Assembly: GCA_013146195.2 (NCBI GenBank)
Contig: CM028382.1
Location: 54,696,526 to 54,760,525 of the forward strand
Direction: 5' to 3'
DNA from: Codonopsis lanceolata
Taxonomy: Eukaryota > Streptophyta > Magnoliopsida > Asterales > Campanulaceae
DNA: 64,000 nucleotides
Position numbers and translations under genes: made by a program. This document shows positions 35,928-46,812 of the stretch, piece after piece. The first letter of the stretch is position 1, and each line of letters begins with the position of its first letter. The notes below the pieces were generated by a model. It had not been told where the DNA came from, did no database searches, and saw only the letters and a program-made list of their open reading frames with translations.

Positions 35928-35957
35928 CTAGTCTTTGTGCCCGTGTCCATGGCACGG
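35928..35957 (-). other. Helitron 3' terminus, opposite orientation
   Basis: On the minus strand, a CCGTG-CACGG hairpin (35941-35957) is followed by GCACAAAGA, CTAG (35931-35928) and T. The element body therefore extends to the right, over the gene fragments at 36.6-37.8 kb. Its 5' end is not identified. Confidence 0.65.
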
Positions 35958-36150
35958 CCCGAGTAGGAGAGAATGTCAGTTTTGGAAGATGTAAATATTT
36001 AAATAAATCGATATATGATTTAATCATGTTTTTAAAAGAGTCTAAAATAAAAAATTAAAAATAAAGACCTCTCGGTAACCAATTAAAACAATATGATTAT
36101 CCATACTGGAATAAAAATCTAAAGTTACTTTTATATTATTATTTTTTTGA

Positions 36151-36218
36151 CATGTGAAATCTAGACGAAATTGGGGCTGTAGGATATCGGTAAATGAATT
36201 GATCTCAGATGCTCTTAG
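36151..36218 (+). repeat. Direct repeat, left copy
   Basis: CATGTGAAATCTAGACGAAA and the following ~48 bp recur at 37212-37278 with about 88 percent identity by eye. The pair brackets the glycosyltransferase-like fragment. Confidence 0.75.
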
Positions 36219-36653
36219 CAAAATTCTTATTTGAGGGGTCTAATTGTAATCTCTCCTTCCTCCTCTACCCAACCCAACCCAGCCGGCCAGCCCCCTCTCT
36301 CTGCCATTCCTCCCCCATCCTGTTGCGCTTCTTCTCTCTCTTTTCTCCTCAATTGTGTTGATCCGTCTTGAATTTAGGTTAATTAATATTTCCTTTATAA
36401 TATTAGTGAAGTTATGCAAATATGTGAACATCATCTCCCGGTGCAAGGCCAATCCCATGACATCATCTGCTAAATGGGTTGGGTTCATAATTGAAGTGAG
36501 CCAGTGAAACAGTGAGATGCAAAGCATCCATTATCTTCAGTGTATATAGTGACAGCAAAAATTAAACCAAAATATCATAATTGGGATTAAAAGTAAGCCC
36601 AGGCATTACTTTCCATAATCATCACCCCACGGCCACTGCTGGCTGCTGCAAAA

Positions 36654-36960
36654 ATGAACCCAAATCACAAAATGAAAAGAACCCAAAGATTCTACTCCAA
36701 TCACAAATACCTCTTCCATTTCCTCCTTTTCACCACTCTCTCTCTCCTCCTCTTTCTTTCTCTAACATCATATCCATCATCCACATCAAACCCAGCCACA
36801 AATTCCGCATATCTCACATACCCAGATCCCATTACCGGCTCTCGCACTTTTCTTTCGAGACTACCTAAAGGGATGGGGTTCGGTTGAAGCGGTAATTGTT
36901 GCAGGCGGTGTACCATCCCAGGAATTGGGAAACCAACCATTTGGATTATCATAATCTTTC
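36654..36960 (+). pseudogene. N-terminal fragment of a type II Golgi glycosyltransferase, perhaps GlcAT14-like
   Basis: MNPNHKMKRTQRF starts a basic cytoplasmic tail, followed by one hydrophobic segment (FHFLLFTTLSLLLFLSL), a Ser/Pro-rich stem and TYPDPITGSRTFLSRLPKG, with a stop at 36887. In a shifted frame after GTTGCAG at 36905 comes AVYHPRNWETNHLD. The family of Core-2/GlcAT14 glucuronosyltransferases, which decorate arabinogalactan proteins in the Golgi, has a YHPRN...HLD block at the start of its catalytic domain. No catalytic domain follows, so this is a fragment, probably captured by the surrounding element. Other type II membrane proteins cannot be excluded. Confidence 0.4.
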
Positions 36961-37211
36961 TTTCTCCAGCCATCTCAGCAGCCGCTCCTTCTCCAGCGTC
37001 CACCATCGACTCCATCTCCCTGCGACGCCATGTACAATGCCCTTGCTTTCAAGAAACTGGAACCCAATTCGATTTTTGGTGTAGAGAGAGATATTGGAAC
37101 AGAGCTAGGGAAGAGAGAGATGGGTGTGAAGCAAGAAAGGAGGGGAAAAGAGAGGGGGAGTTGGAGAAGAAGTGGGGGAGTTGGAGAGGGGCAGCACAAC
37201 TTCCCTTCGCA

Positions 37212-37278
37212 CATGTGAAATCTAGACGAAATTGAGACTGTATGATATCGATAAATGAATTGATCTCAGCCGCTCTTT
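37212..37278 (+). repeat. Direct repeat, right copy
   Basis: Partner of 36151-36218. Confidence 0.75.
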
Positions 37279-37429
37279 ATCCTTAGTCAATTGCGAGCGG
37301 GTTTCCCAAGCTTTATTATAATATAGATTGTATTAGATCGGTACTTTTATGAGGCAATGCTTTATTACCATTACGTCTCTCTTGATTATGTTGATTTTTG
37401 TTGATCATTTCAAATTTGTTTTTTAGATG

Positions 37430-37755
37430 TGGGAGGGAGCAACAATAATTTGATCCAATCCAGCGCTTCCGGCCTCCAGATGCCACGACGAGGTTGTCTA
37501 CTGGGGTTTCCCTGAGACTGCTGCCAGTGATGTAGGCGTGGCATCGCTGGTTTAGAAGCAGAAGCTGCAGCAGCTAGAACAGGATGCCTTTGATGCATGA
37601 TGGCCACAACCGTGATGCCTTTGTTGGTGGTGACTATGGTGGATAGTCGCCCAAACCGAGCCGCCCAAGCTAGCGGAGGGATTCTATGAGATTGAAGCAT
37701 AGTCACCCAAACCGAGCGGCCCAACCTGGCGGAGGGATTCTATGAGATTGAAGCA
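37430..37755 (+). other. Possible captured exon with a 56-bp tandem repeat
   Basis: GC content and codon-like phrasing differ from the AT-rich surroundings. The plus-strand frames include SLV, a stop, then KQKLQQLEQDAFDA. A 56-bp unit with CCCAAACCGAGC and GGCGGAGGGATTCTATGAGA is repeated at 37643-37698 and 37699-37755. The minus-strand ORF over this region is probably a shadow. The parent gene is not recognised. Confidence 0.3.
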
Positions 37756-38296
37756 TTAAAATTTCTGTATTTTTGTATCTTTATAAAAAAAACATTCATT
37801 GATGTGAATGTCTTGGAGTCAACAGATGATTGGCTTTTCCTATTCATTTATATGGGTTCTGTAACAACCATGGAGTGATCAGTGATGTACAGTCAGAATG
37901 TTAGAGCTTATTACTAGAGAGTTGCATATTTAGAAATAGTTCTTAGAAAAATTATTATCTCTGTAATGAACTAGTTGTATTGAAAGATGATGAATTAATT
38001 ATTCTTTTATATTTTTTACAATTTCCACGAAAATTACATCATTTTTTGGATTCATGTAAAATAAGAAAAAATACGAATATTTTGAAGTAAAAATTAGAAA
38101 TAGTAACAAATACTATTCCCTTTTCGTTTTCTTTCTTTTTATTTTTTGGGGGATGAAGTTTATTATATGGTTTTATTGTATTTTTATCAATAGAAAGTTA
38201 GATAATTAGTATTTATTCAGGTTGAAAAAAGTAATTAGACCATTTGGCGTTTTTGTTTCTAATTTTTTATATTAAATATAATGTTCATTGTATTGA

Positions 38297-38386
<90 letters not shown>

Positions 38387-38449
38387 TATATATTGATAGT
38401 CTTAAACATGTAATTCATAACAAAAATTAAACCAAAACTCCTGGCGGCC
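37756..38449. other. AT-rich spacer with a long (TA)n tract
   Basis: The (TA)n run is at about 38299-38385, flanked by TATTGATGATATAT and its inverse ATATCATATATATTGAT. No gene is seen. Confidence 0.6.
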
Positions 38450-39476
38450 TGTCCATTGCTTGGCGTTTTAGCGGAGGGGCTCTTTTGTCATTCTGGCTGT
38501 TGTCCCTATCTTTGTGATCCCCTAGCCTTTGCAGTCGTCGTATTTATGCTGCTGCCTTCGTCATTTCCGTAGATGCAGACTAAGACTTAGAGAGAGAGAG
38601 AGGTTACGTAGAGAGGTAAGAGGTGAGTGTCTAGAGAGAGAGAAAACCAGAAAGATTGAGAGATCAGTGAATCCCCCCTCAGTCCAGTACCTGAAATCTT
38701 TGGTAGATTTCTTCCTACCTTCTTCCAGATTCTAAGTGAGCTGAGAGAGAGAGTGACGGTGATGGCGAGTTTCTCTGTGAGCTTCGTTCCCGTCTTGTGA
38801 GTACTGGTAGCTTGGGGTTCTTGGGTTGGGTTTATTCTCTAGGTTTTCTGGACTTCGAACCTCTGTTCTTCTTCTTTGTTCTTACTCCGTTCTTGGTTGC
38901 CGGAGTGGGTCAAGTCTGATACTGTGGTTTTGACCTTGGTGACAGTAGGCTGGTTCCCCTGTTGGACTCTTTGGTGGATATGGTCGGTGAGAAGGTGTCT
39001 GAGCCGACGAGAGCCTAGCCGTGGTCTTCGACTGATTACAGCGAGTCGTGTTTGGAACACGGTGCCTGAGTGCTCCCGTCTGTGGTTTCAGCGACGTATT
39101 CAGTTCTTATTCTGCTTAGTTTAGTATAACTGTTTTATATACTGCCCTTTCTGGTTTTTGCTATATTCTGTATCCGTTTCTGCTTTCGCTGAGGTTTTAG
39201 ATAATGTTCTGTATCTTCCGTTTATACCCCTCATAGTGTATCTTCACTATCTGTTCTCTTATAACAGTTGGTGAAGATATTAGAAACTGTGTTACCAGTT
39301 TATTTACTACTTCTATTGACCTCAGTGATTAAAATGTTACCACCTTCCCAGGTTGTAATTGATAGAATGGTTATTCTATATTATCCGTAATTTTAATCTT
39401 GGGTTTGCAATATTTTGGTTATTCCGATTCTGTACGGAACCATTCTTGGCTATTCGTGTGGTGCAATCACACAACA
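38450..39476 (+). repeat. 5' LTR of Copia C
   Basis: Ends CACACAACA one base before the primer-binding site. The start is tentatively TGTCCATTGC near 38454. It contains GA-rich stretches at 38590-38645 and ORFs that are not conserved. Confidence 0.55.
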
Positions 39477-39477
39477 A

Positions 39478-39489
39478 TGGTATCAGAGC
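39478..39489 (+). other. Primer-binding site (initiator Met tRNA)
   Basis: TGGTATCAGAGC directly after the LTR end. It is the same primer class as Copia A. Confidence 0.9.
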
Positions 39490-39751
39490 CACCCTTTTTT
39501 CGATCCCGTACCATGAGTCTGTAGAGCCCCCTTCAATCCAATATTTAGAAACTCTCTCATAGAGTTTCTTGGTGAGCTTCGGAAACTCTCTCCTTGTTGC
39601 TCTATTCTAGATCTGTTTAAGTGCTTTCTAAATCATGCTTATTAGGTATTATAACTGCTTTAGTTTTAGTCTTGCTTCCTTGTTAGATATTCTGCATCCG
39701 TTCTGTGTTTTATTTGGTGTTCTGTTTTGTTTCTGTTAAAATCTTTTGAAA

Positions 39752-41247
39752 TGGCAACATCTTATGGTTTGGAACCTTTTAATGGCAAAACTGACTTTTC
39801 TATTTGGCAACAAAAATGAAAAGTATTTTGATAAAAGAAAAAGTTTTCAAAGCCATAACACACAATTTTCCAAAAGATACTTCCGAAGAAACTATTCGTG
39901 AAATGGATGAAAGTGCCTACGCATCTCTTATCTTGAACTTGTCTGATCCAGTTATGCGGAAATGTGGTAAACATAGACATGCCAAAAGTCTTTGGGAAAA
40001 ATTGGAAGAAATTTACTTTGAGAAAATTCTTTCGAGTAAAATTCATCTTCTGGAAAAAAATTTCAGTTTTAAATTGGATTTAAACAAAGACATGGAAGAC
40101 AATATTGACGCATTTACCAAGTTAGTATAAGATATTAAACAAACCGGTGATGAACACATAGATGATTATACCTCGATTGTGCTTTTAAATGCGATACCCG
40201 GATCTTATGCCAACATGAAATCTGCATTTAAGTACGGCAGAGATAAAATTATGCTTGATACGGTGATTACTAGTCTGAAAGGCAAAGAGTTAGATTTAAA
40301 AGCAGCTAGGAAAGGTAAATCAAGTTCCGGTGAGGTTAATATGGTGAGAGGCCGAACTTCCGAAAGAAACAGTGGACAAAAGAACAACCAAAATCAGAAT
40401 CAGGGAAAAATTCAGAAGTGTTATAATTGTGGAGAGGTATGACACTTTACGAAGGATTGCCCTAATCCTAGGAAGAAAAACTCGAATCATAATCAGCAAA
40501 ATGACTATAACATGGCTTCCAATAGTGAGAGTAATGCTGCGGTCTTTATGGTAACTGAATTGTGTGATGAGACTGTGAATTCTGTGCATTATATGCTTGC
40601 ATGCAAAAATGAATGGTTGATAGATTATGGTTGCACTTATCAAATGTCACCATTTAAAAACAATTTTACTTCTTACAAAGAATTGGAAACCAGTTTTGTC
40701 TCTATGGCAAATGAGAAAAAATGTCAAATTGATGGAATTGGTGATGTTTGTCTCAAATTTGATTATGGAAATTTTTTAACTTTGAAAAATGTTCGACATA
40801 TATCTGATTTGTGCAATAACTTGATTTCTTGTGTTGCTTTGGAAGATGCGGGTTTTGAGGGTAAATGGGGAAAAGGGATTATGAAAATTCTTAAGGGATA
40901 TTTGGTGATTGCTAAGACTGAAAAACACCGAAATCTGTATGTTTGCTATGTTATGCCTATGTCTTGTGATGATAATTGTGCGAATCTTGTTAAAGAAGAT
41001 AAAACAAAATTATGACATAAAAGACTAGGTCACATGAGTTCTAAAGGCCTTAAAATCTTAAACAAAACTAGAGTATTTGGAAAAGATAAGATTTCTGCTT
41101 TACCTTTTTGTGAAACATGTGTCATGAGTAAAGAGAAACGAGTGAGTTTTCCCCTCCCCCTAACCCGAAAAATTCTTTTCAAAACATGCTTTAGAATACA
41201 TACATGCTGATGTGTGAGGTCTTGCTAGTATTCCAATTCATGGTGGT
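39752..41247 (+). pseudogene. Copia C gag-protease-integrase (partial)
   Basis: MATSYGLEPFNGKTDFSIW begins Gag at 39752, with UBN2-type sequence through SLWEKLEEIYF and DDYTSIVLLNAIPGSY. The knuckle CYNCGEV-stop-HFTKDC lies near 40421-40456. The protease motif reads WLIDYGCTYQMSP (near 40614), with DYG in place of the usual DSG. GAG-pre-integrase HKRLGHMSSKGL is near 41018, and integrase starts near 41180 before the Copia B junction. There is a one-base loss in an A run near 39817, and stops at about 40128, 40440 and 41013, each explainable by one substitution. It is inactive but less eroded than Copia A gag. Confidence 0.82.
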
Positions 41248-42485
41248 TGTGGGTCCCAATGAGCACAATAATAAGCTAGAAGGGGGGGGGTTGAATAACT
41301 TATTAACACTTTAAAAACTTTTGAGTAAGTTCCTTGAAAGTTACTTGCAATCTATGAAAAGAATCAAGTAGCGGAAGACCTTCAAGAAAATTGTTCCAGG
41401 TCTGCCGATAAGGACTACCGGTAGACCTTTTACAGATTACTTAAGTTCTGCTGAAATGGATAATATAAACAATGAAACTAAGCAGTTTAAGTAATAGACA
41501 AACAATAAGGAATCACACAAGTATTTTGGGATGGTTCACACTATAATGAGTGCTACGTCCACCACCAAGGCAGTCAACCTTGGATTTAAATTGTGCACTA
41601 TGTTTTCCACTTAGATCAATTACAAAGAATATCCCTAATGGATCGTGTACAAAATATTGACTTGTGTTTGGGTCTAGGGAATTAAATATCTGTAAATACA
41701 AGATATTTAATTGTATAGTTAATGGAAGTTAACAACAAGAAGAATAAAGCAATAAATGTTGATGAGCGACTTCTTGTTGTCGAGGACTTCTAGATCCGTT
41801 AAGGATCTATTGAATGCACCGAAATGAAAGACTTGGAGTTATGAAGTTTCGAGCAATTTTTAAGTGTTCGATTGATTCTGCATGCTTGTCTCTGTTCGAT
41901 CTTCAATGGCGATTTATAGCAGTGTGCATTTCAAAAGAATCCGTTGGAGAGGACGAAGACTTCAACAACTTTATTCATAAATGCATTAAATGCATGGGGT
42001 CACGATCAAGGATTTTCGCTTCCCGATTATCTAGAGCGTATAATCATTTCGAGATCTTCAAAAAGGTGGGCGATTTGGTGTCGATTCGAGAGATGTAGCG
42101 TAAAGTAGGGGACAATCTATTTTTCGCTTTCATCGCTCAGACGAAAAGTCTTCCTGCTGAAAGTTGCTTTCGGCTTGACATGTCGGGAATGACTTGGATT
42201 AATTCAAATAATATATAGGAATAAGTTTGAATTAATCCAGTTAGCTTTTTGTCGGAGAGGACACATTGAAGCGCATCACCGGACACGAGGTCTACCGATC
42301 TTAAGCTTTGAGCAGCGTGAAGCCGTGAAGGGGTCTTCCGCCGAACCCGAAAAGTCCTATAAAAACTATACAAGGCAAAGTTCTATACACATTGCCACGC
42401 TAATCGATACGCAGCCCGATTAGCCATCAAGTATAAAACTAATGTAATGTAATCGATCGATATAAATTTAACATAAGAATCAACA
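41248..42485 (-). repeat. 3' LTR of Copia B (complete)
   Basis: On the minus strand it begins TGTTGATTCTTATG (42485) and ends GGGACCCACA (41248), so it has TG...CA ends and is 1238 bp long. The last ~630 bp match the Copia A LTR. It contains repeated CGGTAGAC / CGGAAGAC words. Confidence 0.88.
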
Positions 42486-42495
42486 ATCTCCTCCT
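42486..42495 (-). other. Polypurine tract of Copia B
   Basis: AGGAGGAGAT on the minus strand, immediately before the LTR start; the expected plus-strand primer. Confidence 0.75.
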
Positions 42496-42724
42496 ATTTA
42501 TATCCGGGTCATCATTACTACAAATGAGGGCTTTAAAACAAACTATTTGATAGATAATAACATGTCTTAGAAAGTTTTATATATTAAGTAATCGGAAGAC
42601 ATGCCTCTATTAAACGTAATAACACATCAAATGCAAGGGACTAATCTAAGTGCATACAAGAATAAGAGAGTCAAAGAACAAAGACACAGATTAGCGCTAG
42701 CTTAAATAAATTTAAACCGAATGT

Positions 42725-45700
42725 TTAAATTCTAATTAGATAAACAATAAAGCAGAAGAATTTAAACATTATAATTTTTGAAAAGCAAGTAATCATCTCA
42801 GATTTATAAACAAGATGTTTACATTCAACAGTAGTTTTCAAAAAATAAGATAAATACAAAGGAAAGGGAAGAAAAGATACATAAGCTACCAAGGTCTTTT
42901 TCCCTTTGCTTTTGTCTGCAGCCTCCTTTTTCTTCTTTCTTTCTAGCTCTTCCAATCTGCTGGTATTCGCCATCCGCATCGCCGGAGGTCCGTGGAACGA
43001 GAACAGTAGTCCAGCTTCTTCACGATCGCTCTCTTCCATCAGATTCGCTGATGGACCTCATTTGCTTCTCCTCCGTGATGGCCGATCACGATCACGGTTG
43101 GCATTCATTATATCGTGAGCGTAGTTACGAGCGAGGTTGTTGAGTTCCGAATAATGGAGGACGACCGCGGCCGAGATGGAGAGTGATGGCGTGGAATAAC
43201 TGTAGAAAATGGAGCCTATGATACGGCAACCTTCATCCCGCTGAGCTTCGATGTTGATCTTGACATCGGTGAAGTCGCGTCGCATCGGCCCAAAACGAGT
43301 CCGCATCCTCTTGAAATTGTCGAAGATTAGTGGCGCCCGGCCGTTGGCCTGGCTGGCTACTTCAGTAGCGTAGATATGCTATGTGTGAGCTCGCCTAGCC
43401 GCCGGTAGATGGCATCCAATGACTGAAAACAAAACTTCATCATTGGTCGGGCCGATGGGAAGTAGATGCTTGGCCAATGTGAATGGTGCCAGCAGAGGCA
43501 GAGTTTGCCCCGAAGGGCCGTCATGGAGAGGGGAGTTCGAGGCGGAAGAGGATGAGTCTTGGGTTGGTATGGTTTTGGTGGAAGAGGATATGGTTATAGG
43601 GAAGGTGGAGGTGGTGTTGGTGGGAATCCAGCCCATATCGCGTCGAATTTTCACCGATATGGGAGGATTGGGGAATGGGTCTCAGAGAGAACCGTAAAGA
43701 AGGGCATGGTAGAAGAGGGATTTTGGTTTTTGAAAGGAAGGTTGAGGAGGTTGAGAAGGTTGAAAGGTCGAGAAGTAGGAATGAAGAGATCTGCTACTGA
43801 CGAAAGTTCGAAGAGGAACTTGGCAGCAGCAGGGTCTGTGGTTGATGAAGTTGGATGGGATTAGTGAGGAGGGGAAGGGGTAGATGGGTCAGGTGAGTAG
43901 TTGAAAGGTGAGGAGGAGGAGGAGATGGGGTTCTCGCTTGATCCTCCCGATTTTGAGGCTCCTCCCGAGGGATAGACTTCCTCCTCCCGAGTAGATGACT
44001 CGTAAGCATGAATAGATGAAGGGTTGATAGGTAAGGCTGTAGATGGTATAGATGGAGGTTGATGTAAGGGTTGGGCGTCAGAGAGGTAGTTGGTTGGTCA
44101 GCGGTAGAAGGTTGGGGACCTGTAGCTCTTTCTTCCTCGCCGAATAGGAGACTCACCGCCTCTAGAGGTTGGAGGGATCGCCTGGGCTAGTCTTCATAGG
44201 TTTTACGAAGTCTCCTTCGTTTTGGTTTGGGAGAGGGGGCAAGAGATGGTGAGGGTGGTTGGCTGGATTGGGTAGGTGGCTGAGAGGATGGCTTAGCTTG
44301 GGTAGATGGAGGAGAGGAATGGCCGGATTGGCCTCGGTGCCTTCTTCTTCTCGGCCTTCCTTCATCTCCTTTCGATCCATTTGGCCTACCTCTTCGCTTG
44401 AATTGCCACTTCCGCCTTGTTTTCTTGGCTTTGCCCTGCCATTTTGGACCTTAGCAGCCCGCCTCATCACCTGTCTTGGCCTTTGATGGAGGTCCGCGGC
44501 CACTTGATCGTCAAATTTTGCAAAGGCCTTTTGTAGGTCCCGCCTCCGCTCATGTGCTTCCATGTTGAAGTGGGTGACCAAGATAGGTGCAGGCTTGGCC
44601 ACTTTGTCAAGGGAGACCGGCGGTAGACCTTTCTCGCAGCCGGCGCTTGTTCTCGTATTCAGTATTTACCGAAAAACGAGGCCGTGAGTTGCTTGTCCTC
44701 AAGACAAAACAACTCATCTTCTTTCAAAGAAGAGTTGATGTTTGCATCATCCCTCAAAAGGGCATTGATCACCGACAGGGCGGGCGCTTGCAAGTGGGGT
44801 TGTTCTTAGCTTTCTCCACCCACCGCTTAGCTCGTCCGAAAATGATGAGCCCCCGCTTGAGACGTAGTTGGAGGAATACAAAGACTGTTAGCTTGATTTG
44901 TTGGCTCAGAACATGTCATGAGCTCCACTCTGAATAGGAGCCCCTTGTCTTGTCAGAAGATGGCCTGTGCAGACGCCAAGAGGGAACAAATTTGAGCATT
45001 TTCCTTGTGGCTCCCTGAGGGTGTCTACTCCCCTCATGGCTTCCTGTGCATGTAAAGCCTCAACCATGGTTGCCGAAAGAGCTCCACCGTAATGCACGCC
45101 GATGATGGTGGAGATTGATTTAGCTGCGATGACAGATGGGACGGCCTCGAATCCACCCACGAAGAGCGCCTGTTCATGAGCTCCATTCTTGATAAAATTC
45201 TTCTCGCCAGAAGATACCGAGTTTTTGTCGTTGAGGCGTAAGAGGCGTAATCCCGTGTAGGCGCCCATATCTCGCAAGCTTTGACGCCGGCACTATAGAG
45301 TTCATTGATTGAAGGTCAATGCACATGCCCGAATATATAGCTTCGGGTCCAAAGCGACAATAATGTAATGAGAGGCGGATAGGTGGGTATCCTCGAAGGT
45401 TGATATTCGAACCGGAGGAATGTCAGCTTGTGGTTCAAAGCCTTCGTCCGCGCTTTGATTTTGAAGTTCTTGCCCGAAAGAAAAGCAAAATAAAAATTAG
45501 GGCTTTTCATCTAGACATCTAAACAAGTAGGAATTTCAAAGTTTTCTAAAATAATTGAAATTTTCAAGCAAAAACTTGAAACCCTAGAATGTTTAGAGAA
45601 ACCACACTGAGAAATGCATAACATAAGTTTTCATAAGAATAAACAATGAATATACATAAAAACGACTGTTAGTATTCAAGTTTGTAAGAACAACAATGGC

Positions 45701-45817
45701 GAATCACTGTTCAAACTCGAAAAATGACCGTTTGAATTCCAAAACGATTTTAGGTTGATAATGAAATGCGAACAAGACATAGAAAATTACGAGTAGAGAA
45801 GAAAGAAGCGCACTCAT
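42725..45817 (-). pseudogene. Extra ORF region after Copia B pol (env-like position)
   Basis: A broken coding region between pol and the 3' LTR. Open pieces, in order on the minus strand: 45510-45316, 45277-44906, 44602-44162, 44156-43794, 43654-43379, 43306-43058 and 43039-42725. It includes an Arg/Lys/Gln-rich segment with acidic EEEG (44602-44300), a Pro/His/Leu-rich segment (44156-43800), an Arg-rich RDRDRPSRRRSK (near 43070), a charged probable coiled coil LEELERKKKKEAADK (near 42950) and a hydrophobic stretch (LVAYVSFLPFPLYLSYFL). Sireviruses place an envelope-like gene here, some with coiled coils and membrane segments. I see no motif that proves homology. The start is uncertain; an ATG at 45817 follows a leader shared with Copia A. 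Confidence 0.5.
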
Positions 45818-45869
45818 TGTTGATGATGAGAAGAAGAAACAAGAAGAACTTGAATTTGCAGAAAGTAGT

Positions 45870-45875
<6 letters not shown>

Positions 45876-45914
<39 letters not shown>
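45876..45914. repeat. (GA)n microsatellite in the Copia B leader
   Basis: About 19 AG units expanded from a short CT-rich stretch that is also present in Copia A (near 14358-14385). Confidence 0.9.
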
Positions 45915-45916
<2 letters not shown>

Positions 45917-46204
45917 TTCTGTTCAAAGGGTTTCGTAAAGTTTGCAAATGACGGTTCAAGGACTATTTAAAGGCGAGAGAATTTTAGCTTGAAAAGCGGA
46001 ACTTAAGATATTTTCTTAAGTACCAAATTTTGTCCTCGACCCCCTTTATTGCTTTAGAAACCTCTTTAGCAAAAAATAGACTAAGTAAGAATACTAACCT
46101 TTAAGTCTTCCGGTAAAGGATAACTTACGTCTTCCGATTAGTCTAATACCGAGTCTACCTGTATGAAAGAAACATTAACAAAATATTAACCTTAAGAAGA
46201 GGAT

Positions 46205-46712
46205 CAATCATACCAAGATTTCTCCTTAAATAAGCAAACCCGGTGGCATCCAAAGGTTTTGGAGAATGTTCCGCTAATTGATGCTCGCTTGAACATATTC
46301 CGCATCGATGTTACCTTTTTCCACATGATCTTCGAGAAAGTGATAACGAATATCAATGTGCTTTGTCTTTGAATGCATCATCGGATTTTTGGAGACCGAG
46401 ATAGCCGATGTGTTGTCACACATGATTGGGCGCTCGCCTTGATGTTGTAGTCCACTAGTTGTTGCTTCATCCATAGCAGCTTGAGAGCAACAAATGCTTG
46501 CAAAGAATGTATTCTCGCTTCGTGGTTGAGTTTGCCACGATCCTTGTTTTGCAAGACCATGAGACAAGTCTGCTTCCAAGAAATTGACAAGTCCCACCGG
46601 TGCTTCTTCCGCTTCACTTTGTGTCGCATAATCGTGATCCGAGTATCCAACTAGATTGAAGTTGTTGGATTTTGAATACCGATGCCTAGATTTGTTGTTT
46701 TGAAACATATCC
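46205..46712 (-). pseudogene. Copia B RNase H, 3' end of pol
   Basis: Reads FNLVGYSDHDYA, MCDNTSAISVSKNP and KHIDIRYHFLEDHVEKG, aligning with Copia A RNase H at 13560-14077. Small indels shift the frame around SEAEEAPVGLVNFLEAD. The pol stop seen in Copia A is not conserved. Sequence continues into gap 2. Confidence 0.85.
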
Positions 46713-46812
46713 NNNNNNNNNNNNNNNNNNNNNNNNNNNNNNNNNNNNNNNNNNNNNNNNNNNNNNNNNNNNNNNNNNNNNNNNNNNNNNNNNNNNNNNN
46801 NNNNNNNNNNNN
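46713..46812. other. Assembly gap 2 (100 N)
   Basis: Exactly 100 N. It must hide at least the 5' half of Copia B and probably the 3' half of Copia C, so the real distance is likely several kb. Confidence 0.95.

Larger units (their letters stand above)
38450..41247 (+). mobile_element. Copia retrotransposon C, 5' half, interrupted by Copia B
   Basis: A 5' LTR (approximately 38450-39476), a Met-tRNA primer site, gag, protease and the start of integrase. The element breaks off inside integrase where the minus-strand Copia element is inserted at 41248. Its 3' half is not found to the right of gap 2. The LTR left end is uncertain because no second LTR is available for comparison. Confidence 0.8.
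41248..46712 (-). mobile_element. Copia retrotransposon B, 3' half (relative of Copia A)
   Basis: Reading leftward from gap 2: RNase H end of pol, a leader conserved with Copia A, a ~3-kb decayed extra ORF region, a polypurine tract and a complete 1238-bp 3' LTR. It is inserted in the integrase of Copia C. The 5' half is lost in gap 2. The LTR contains CACCGGACA-type sequence and the element has an ORF after pol, both reminiscent of Sireviruses; assignment needs a tree. Confidence 0.85.

Noticed and set aside
36701..37214. Minus-strand ORFs opposite the glycosyltransferase-like fragment
   Set aside because: The plus-strand reading has a signal-anchor segment and YHPRN-type block; the minus frames are rich in Arg/Pro from CT-rich DNA.
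43379..44602. Plus-strand ORFs rich in Gly and Arg as host genes
   Set aside because: They are antisense shadows of the decayed extra ORF region of Copia B, whose leader and flanks place the sense on the minus strand.
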